This document shows positions 28,001 to 37,000 of a DNA stretch of 64,000 nucleotides, one piece after another. Source of the DNA: Apostichopus japonicus (lineage: Eukaryota > Echinodermata > Holothuroidea > Aspidochirotida > Stichopodidae); NCBI RefSeq assembly GCF_037975245.1, contig NC_092564.1, forward strand, positions 25,103,484 to 25,167,483. Direction: 5' to 3'. The notes under the pieces were generated by a model. It had not been told where the DNA came from, did no database searches, and worked only from the letters and a program-made list of their open reading frames with translations. The first letter of the stretch is position 1; each line of letters begins with the position of its first letter. The translations under genes were made by a program, and so were the position numbers.

Positions 28001-31000
28001 TGCGCTTGCTACTATTCTTTGGGATAATGCCTTCTCAGAAGCAGTAAGTGACCAGCTTCAAGCATGCCCTCATTTTTCCTCTCTTGCTTCCGTCCGTCCG
28101 TCACTCCGTCCGTCTTGTCTCGTCTGCTTGTCTCTCTCAAAGTCTCATCCCTGTTTTTTTTTTTCACTCTTCATCCATCCATCTCTCTCTCTCTCTCTAT
28201 CTCTCTTGCGCTTGATCGACCAAGTAAGTACCCTTTCGGCTGGTGAACTTGGAAGATTGATTTAGGATGGTGTTTATGGGTAGTTCTTTTTAAACTTCTC
28301 CTTTTTGACCCCGGGGTCCTCATTAATGAACAAGTTTTTACTAGAAGAACCATGATGGTGTCTCCTGGTGGTGGTGACCGATGGGTCAAATCTGCCCCAT
28401 AATAAGTTCGGTTCATTTATTCCGCCAAACTTCATGTGATAACTACATCGCAGCGAGCTCCACACGGGATAGTTTTCTAAATTTAGTAGCTACACCGCTC
28501 TCTACCATCCTAAATCATCCTCTGCCAAGCTCGTCAGCTCTTACCGTTGGTCACAGCGCAAACTGCCACGTACCCCATTGCTCCATGGGTGCAGAGAGGG
28601 GGCCAGTCTCAGAGGGGGTGGCCAAGTCGTTCACGGCTGGCTGCAGAGTGCAGAGATTTGAATGTTCTTTTTCTTCCGTTCCGTGATATTTGTTTCGTAG
28701 ACCCTTTCTCTTCCCGTGGTGGTGATTGTTCATGGCAATCAAGAATCCAATGCAATGGCTACTGTACTGTGGGACAATGCCTTTGCAGAGCAAGTAAGTA
28801 CAGTGTCATGGCTACATTTGATACTTCTATCCTATGGATGAGGATGATGGTAAGTCTCATGGGGGTGTCAAGTGACTACTACTACCCCCTTCCTCTAAAG
28901 ACCTCTCTTTGGTTACATGCCCTCCAATGCACCCCTCATCTCCCCCTCCCCCCAACCCACCTCGCTTTAAGTTCAAGGAAACGATGAAAACGCTGTCAAG
29001 ATCAGCTGGTCATGGATCTCTCTCTTCCAACCCGTCCTCCTTCATGGTAGTAGGATCTCTTGGTTTCATACTGTTGCACCTACTCTGTGTTTATTTGATT
29101 AATGAAGGTCAATGTTTTGACAGATACAAATATTGGCTTAAATTGGTTTTCCAAAATTAAAGAAAAAAAAACTGCTATCCTGATATGGTGTCAGTTTACA
29201 TTACATCATTCCTTTTGGGGGGGGGGGGGGGGTTGGGGAGGGGGACCAAAATAACTGGGGTTGCAAACTGGGGTTTCATCCTGCCCTATCCATAAATTAG
29301 CTGGTAATTGTTTTGTAAAGGGAAGTGAAATAAATATGTTACTTAAAAGAGGAAAGGTAACTTGGAAATTTTACGAATTAAAAAAAAAATTGTCTTCGGA
29401 CATAAACTAGATTTATTACTGATAAACAAAAACATATGATTGCTCACTAGGGTTTGTTAAACCAACAACTTGGATTTTGGATCAATAAATTTGTTTGAAA
29501 TCAACTTGTGGGTTGATCAAATTTTGGAATTTGATCAAATTGTTTTCAGAGGCCAGGATTATCGGCCAGTGGCCTGAGTTATTGATTGGTGATCGCCTCC
29601 TATATTATCGACTCATTATTTCCACGTTATTAAAAAGTAAAGAGTAATTTGGCTTTCCATAGAAGGGGATAGATATTTCAAAATCCAAGCTTTTTATGAA
29701 AGTTTGGAAGTAGTGCTTCCGTGACTACATGCCGTGATGGTTACTCGTATAGAATGCCGAGTGAAGTTTCAGCAAATTGTTTTTGTGAAAATTGACAAGT
29801 TACTCATTCTAAGTAAGTAAATGGTAAGTTACATGTGAAAAAGTTTTGAGCACTGTTGACGATAATTAGTGACCGTGGAAATTGTCGGCCATGTTTATAT
29901 TCAAAGCTGTTTGTGTCTGGCAGTCTACTGCATGTAGTTGCCACGGTTACCCACTTGTGAGCAGTGCGGTACCCTTCCTGGGAGGTAAGTACCCGGTTGA
30001 TACGTTTTGTTGCTTTCTTTGTATAAGGAACGTGTTGAAATTTCATGACCGTTGTTTGATTCTTCATCTTTTAACACTTGGTTTCATGGAATGTGAAAAG
30101 TGGGATTGAATGTACAAGTTAATTTCTTGTCCTTGTAGTAGATGTGTGTGTATTAGGGTGGGGGAGGGGAGGCATGGCAAGGAATGGTGGGTGGGGGGGG
30201 GGAGAATGCTTGCTATTAGCCTTCTTATCTGTTAATTCTTATTGCAAGATTAACATTTGGTTTTTTACTGTCGTAACAAGCAAAACATATTTCAAATGTT
30301 TTCTCATCTTTTTCTAAGTTTTCATGTCAAAAAACTAACGGACTACTAGTACTTAGGCAATGGGAAAACATAGTAACATTATAATTGTATTCCTCTTCCT
30401 CCTTCAGTCCTCCTTCCTCTCCCCCCCCCCACCCCACCACATCCCTCCCTCCAATCTTGGAGTTCATCTCCTTTCAATATTCCGAATGAAAGGTACTATT
30501 TTCACTCTAAAAGTAGAGTATATTCACTCAAGGGGTGACAGACTATTTGTGGGGGAGGGGGGGGGAGGAGAGTGAAACAAACTGTTGCATCCCCTTTCAA
30601 GGAGGCTTAGATTATCAGACAGACTATCAATTTTCCAGGCAAACTTCCTTCCTCCCCACTCCTTCATTTTCCTCCCCTCCAAAGACAACTAGGTCCCCTT
30701 TACACACATTAAGTATTAGAGCCGAGTAATTTATAGGTAGGTATCAGCTACCTATGAAAGGTCTTTGCCATGGAGCAGTCTGAAGCAGTTGCGACTTCTC
30801 CACTGTGAATGTCAAAATCGTGTTATAGATGTGAATTGATGAACTGTAAGTTAGCTCCCGTGGACGGACATCTCTTTGACTAACTTTGACTTGTGCAAAT
30901 TCTCTCAATAATAGAGAACAATCTGAGACCATCCAAATTAATATATGAATATATCTTGCTCTTCAGCCAATACTAGTAGAACAGGTATAAAATATAAAGA

Positions 31001-34000
31001 ACAAATAGTGGGGCGGAAAAGAAAGAAAGATAACCAAAATATGAAAACAAAAACAAAAAATGCAACAAGAAGTAGTGTAGTGCTTTATTTACAACTGAAG
31101 TTTTTTGTCCCAAATTGTGGAAGGTTTTTGGGGTACTGAAATAGCTGTTTTGTCTTCTTTACTTTCACAGGGCCGTATCCCGTTTGTGGTTCCTGACAAA
31201 GTCCTGTGGCCTGCGATGGCCAAGGCATTGAATTCCAAGTTTATGGCTGCCAACGGTAGGAGTCTGTCCAATGATAACCTTCAGTATCTGGCAGCGAAGG
31301 CCTTCAGTAGTAAGTACTTCCTAGACCGGCCCCTCCCCGGCCCTTCATCTCTCTCCCCTCCCCACCCAACCCTTCATTCCGAAAACATTACCATGTCAAG
31401 AATAGGGAAATCTTCTGTGTGGGGGTGTTCATGAATGAGTTAACCTGCTATTTCTAGTTAGCAACTCAATTTGCTATTTCCACTTGGGTTTGAGCTGCCT
31501 TGAGTTGCCTTGTTTTCTAAGATATTGGCTACAACTAGGTAAAAGGTCAGTGATGGCCGCACTTACAAGAAGTGGTAACTCGTCCTCAGATGTCAACAGC
31601 ATTCTAGTGTCATTTCCAAAGCATTTTACAGGACCGAGTTTAATGATTGTAAGTGGCACCCCATGACCCCATTTCATGTCATCATGACCCCACCATGACC
31701 CCTTTATCATGCTAGAAGTAATGTGGAACATCAGAGCATCCAGGAAGATACTTTTGATCAATGTTAGCAATTTTTCTTAGCTTGCTATCGGTTACAGCCA
31801 ATACTCATGACTGTTAATGATCAGTTTTTTTTGTATTGGGGAGGGGGGGGGTTGGGGTGGGGTTGTGTAGGGGGCTTGCCAGGTTAACCATGAGAGACAT
31901 CTGTACCAACCCACGTATATAATGAGGTCAATACCTACATCACACATCAGACGTCATCCCGTTCATTGGACTAATCCGTGAGGAGTAGGGAAAGTTACGT
32001 TTTCAAAGTACGTAGTTCGTTAACAATAATTAACAACTGAATGAGCAGTTGTTTCAAATCTGTCATCACTCCCCCCAATCTGCTGAAGAACTTTTAAATT
32101 CCAGGTAGGAAGATTTGGAAATGGAAAGAAAGAAAAGTCAATAGAAGTGGTTCTTGTATAACTGTTATGTTTGTCATCAGAATGGTAGATGCTGCCTTTT
32201 TTCTGTGTCATCAAGAATTTTCCTTACTTTAAGACCACTGAGCATTCGATCACAGTATGTCATTTTCATTTCGTTTTATTATTCGCCAGTAAAAATGAGA
32301 AGTATTTATAAATGGGAACACTTATTCAATCTGTTCCAAGTCTCGATTAAGGGTCTTTTAATATGACTTTAAGTTTTCATTGATGAACTGTTTTTTCCTT
32401 TCCATAGGCCAAAGTATAAATACTGACGACTTCACTAGCTTACAGATAACCTGGAGTAACTTTAATAGGGTAAGTAACGTCATGCATTTCCTATGCTCGA
32501 TCATTTTTGTGTCCGCATCCCAGTGACCACGTAACCTTGTCATAATGGACAGTAAGCTATACCATCCCCCCCCCCTTCCACCCCCTTCCTTATCCTTTGT
32601 TACCACGAACTAGGAACAAATATATATATGATAATAATGTGTATCGGGACCACAAACAAATATATATTATCATAATGTGTATCAGGACCACGAACAAATA
32701 TATATTTATTATAATAATGTGTATCGGGACCACGAGCAAATATATATATATTATAATATTGTTTATCTGGACCACGAACAAATATATTTATATTATAATG
32801 ATATGTATCGGGACCACGAGCAAATATATATATATTATAATAATGTGTATCGGGACCATGAACAAATATATATGTATATTATAATAATGTGTATCGGGAC
32901 CACAAGCAAATATATATATATGATAATAATGTGTATCGGGACCACGAGCAATATATATATGCATATTATAATAATGTGTATTGGGACAACAAACAAATAT
33001 ATATATATATATATTATAATAATGTGTATCGGGACCATGAACAAATATATATGCATATTATAATAATGTGTATCGGGACCACAAACAAATAATATATATA
33101 TATATATATTATAATAATATGTATCAGACCAAAAGAGCTTTCTCGTATCCGAGCAGGATTAATATTGTGTTCCTTTGTTGTCTTGGAGCCAGTGGGAAAC
33201 CAGACAGTATCCTAACTGTGTTTTAACATATTATTCCTACAATACTGGCACAATGCATATACAATATATTGTCATGGCAGATGTCAGCTGGCCTCATCTA
33301 ATTTGCATATTATTGCCTTCAGCTGCTATTACGATAAAGGGATTAGACACTAGAACTGAGTAAGGGATTAGACTTGGGAAATAAGTAAGGGACTCGACAG
33401 GAATGAAGTTAAGGGATGGATTTCACCTGAGAACTAAATAAGAGATTAGACCTAAGAATTAAGTGTTAAGGGATTAGACTTGGGAATTAAGTAAGGGACT
33501 CCACAGGAATGAAGTTAAGGGATGGATTTTTTGTTAGTGGGTGATTGACCCATTTTGGCAGAAGTAGAATATTTCACAGAATTTATACCAAAGTTAATAC
33601 TCTCTAATCGGATAATTGAGTCTACTAAGATCTGTACTGGTTTATAGTCTTGAGCTGCAATTAGCTATTTAAAGAGGTTTCAAGCAGCATCAGTCTGATA
33701 AGTTTAGCCCTGAGGGTTCTCTGTAAAGGTGACTGGCTATGCAGGTTTAGAGACGATAATTTTAATTTGTTTCCCTGATGTTAATATGCTGCATTTCTCA
33801 TTTGTGTAGGATCCAATGCCAAACCGAACATTCACCTTCTGGAGGTGGTTTCATGGAGTTATGGAGCTTACAAGGAAGCACTTTAGAGGGCCATGGAATG
33901 ATGGGTCAGTAAAAGTATTGAAACGAAATTATAGCATAGCGCATGAATACTGAACAAACGTAGTAATAATAACACGGTACTTAGTTATAGCATGGTAGGT

Positions 34001-37000
34001 TATAGCAAATAAACCTACTATATAGCTTAGAATGTACTAGCAAACAAACCTAGGTATAGAATGGTAGGTAATAGCCAACAAACCTAGTAATAACATGGTA
34101 CATGGTTATAGCATGGTAGGTAATAGCAAGCAAACTTACTTATAGTGTAGAATGTACTAGCAAACAAACCTAGGTATGGAATGGTATACAAATAATAAAT
34201 GGTTATGAGTGCAATAGTGTAAATATTTCATGAGTTGAAAGATGGAATGTTCCATTCAACGAGGCGCAGACGAGTTGAATGGAACAAATTACATCTTTCA
34301 ACGAATGAAATATTTGCACAGAAATGTAAAACCAAGATAAAAGAAAGAGAATGAAACTTTGTTTTGAACGACCATGTTACATAGTCTGGAGTATGCTGTA
34401 AATGGACGGACTGCAATTTTCTGTTTTTCTTAATAATGTACAAAGAGTTTATAGATTTATACTGCTATTTTTTAATCTTTCACTGGTTTATTCTTTTCTT
34501 TTAGATCCATAATGGGGTTCGTCAGCAGACACCAGGCCCAGGAACTGCTAATGACCAAACCAGTCGGCACATTCTTACTTCGATTCAGCGACTCAGAGAT
34601 CGGAGGGATCACAATCGCTTGGGTTGGCGAAAATGACAGAGGTGAAGTTAGAGACATTTTTAATTATTCATAAGTCTTTTGTATTGTCCAGCGTGCTTTC
34701 AATACCCATCTTCTATTCGATCTTTCAAATATTATGTGATTAACATTTGTTATATCTCATGTGGAAATAATCTGCTTTGCCTTGAAATCGAAGGCAAAGC
34801 TACAACACCTACCCCACCATTGTGCCGTCCTACAGGAATATGTCATAAGCTGCTTCAAGAGGGAGGGTACAACTCTATTAACATGACTATCAGGTTGAAA
34901 CAGTGTGAATGGAGTGATCTTTCATTGTTTCCAGGAGAGATTGTGGTACTCAATTTATATGACTGTATGGTTGAAACAGTGTTATGAATTTGGAGTTCTT
35001 TCATGGTTTCCAGGAGAGATTGTGGTACTCAATTTATATGACTGTATGGTTGAAATAGTGTATTGAATTTGGAGTTCTTTTATTGTTTCCAGGAGAGATT
35101 GTGGTACTCAATTTATATGTGACTGTATGGTTGAAACGGTGTAATGAATTTGGAGTTCTTTTATTGTTTCCAGTAGAGATTGTGGTACTCAATTTAATGT
35201 GAATGTACGTTTGAAACTGTAATGAATTTGGTGTTTTTATATTGTTTCCAGGAGAGATTGTGGTACTCAATTTATATGCGACTGTATGGTTGCAACAGTG
35301 TTATGAATTTGGAGTTCTTTATCGTTTTGCAGGTGAGAGGGTGGTACTCAATCTACAGCCATACACTGGAGATGACTTCAACATCCGCTCCTTGGCCGAT
35401 AGAATCAAGGACCTCGGACAGCTTGTCTACCTGTATCCTGACATCCCCAAACACGTCGCATTTCATACTTATTACTCTAACATCGAACGTAAGTCACATC
35501 CCGGCCCCCCTCCTCCTACCTTCCCCCTTCCCCCTCTTCCTACCTTCCCCCTGTCCCCTCCTCCTTCGTTCCCCTGCCCCCTCCTTCCTCCCCCTGCCCC
35601 CTCCTCCTTCCTGCCCCCCTCCCCCTCCTTCCACCTGCCTCCTCCTCCTTCCACCTGCCCCCTCCTTCCTCCCCCCTGCCATCTTTTCATCTTTACTATT
35701 CCTCTGTTGAATGTGCGTATCCTAACTCACTACAGTTCCATTCAGGGTGATGTTACACTCACTGATCATACAAAATATCCTCATTCAGTGCTCCCCCTGC
35801 AAAACATGGTAAAACTATTAACAATGACTTCAAATTTGTTGAAAAAATATTTGCAATGTTGGCTCTTTTGTTAAGTGCATCAGTTTTTTTGCAGTCATAT
35901 TTCAGAGATGCTCAGTGTTGAATTTAATCCAGAAGCCTGCCAAAAAAAAAATGAAAAAAATAAAAAATTGAAAATTTGCAAACAAAACATAGCCGTTCTA
36001 GACACTAACGATTGTCATGGCAACGATGCTGTAATGTTGGGTGGTCAACCTTTATACAACTCTCTGATAAACCTTTCCATTGTTTCCATTGTTTGTAAAA
36101 ATGATGATGTGTCTGAACACTCGTTCTCCTGTTTACACAGAGACTGCGGCGGCTAAAGACGAGGGTTACGTTCCAGCCAGCATCAAGGCCACCATCCCCA
36201 CGATACCCGGAGAGGGGTAAGGAAACCTCACTTAAAAACCAGCCCTCAATGGCAGCTAAATTTTGATAATTTTGTGACTCAGAAGTTTGCTTGCATGTTA
36301 CTTCCTTAGTTAGGGTTTACTTGAAGAAACAAGAAAAAACACAGTGAAACTAAACATTTGAAAAAAAAAATTGTTTGTTTTGCATGTCTCGGTAGAATTT
36401 ATAATCATATGGAGTCGTTAACCACCAGCAAGGGATTAATGTTTGTTGCATTTGCCAAAGTCTAGTGTGGGGGGGGGGTTAGTTTGATTAAGTGCTTGTA
36501 ATGTATTGATCATCATTGGTCATGTCGCCAGCAGCTGGCAATGGGCCGTCAGTGTTAAGAGGATGAAACCGATTCATCGTTGAGATGGTGTGTTATGCAA
36601 CAAACACCACTCAGACAGATTTAATTGCTCTATTGTTTCTTCAAATTTAAATAAGCAAGTAAGATGGGATGAAAAGGTTCTCCTTACTAGGTCAAAACGT
36701 CATCACTCTGGAAATCTGTGTACACTATTTTGTTGTCTCCCGGTGAAAATCAAAAGTGTAATTTTTCTCGTCTGAGAGGAATGGTGGAGAGGCAATGTTG
36801 CAGAAGGGAAAAAAAAACATAAACATTTATTTATTGTCTTCTTTTTTTTTTCTTTTTTTTTTTTGTGTTTTAGAATCCACATGACTATGAGTGACCAGCC
36901 ATTCTCTCCACCATCACAAAATAGTGATGACCTTGGTCAAGGCGCTGCTGATGTCATTCGAGAGGTTTCCAGGTGGGCCATGTTATCATCACCTATCGTC

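Noticed and set aside
28044-28700. Steric hindrance as the cause of mutual exclusion between STAT exons A and B
   Set aside because: The separating intron is 657 bp, far longer than the distance at which a donor and branch point interfere.
32590-33092. Several long frames with [12 protein letters not shown]-type repeats
   Set aside because: Produced by the AT-rich minisatellite; present on both strands and in several frames.
35472-35710. Proline- or glycine-rich frames after the SH2 exon
   Set aside because: Low-complexity polypyrimidine intron sequence; reading through the SH2 donor would abolish the conserved splice to the phosphotyrosine exon.
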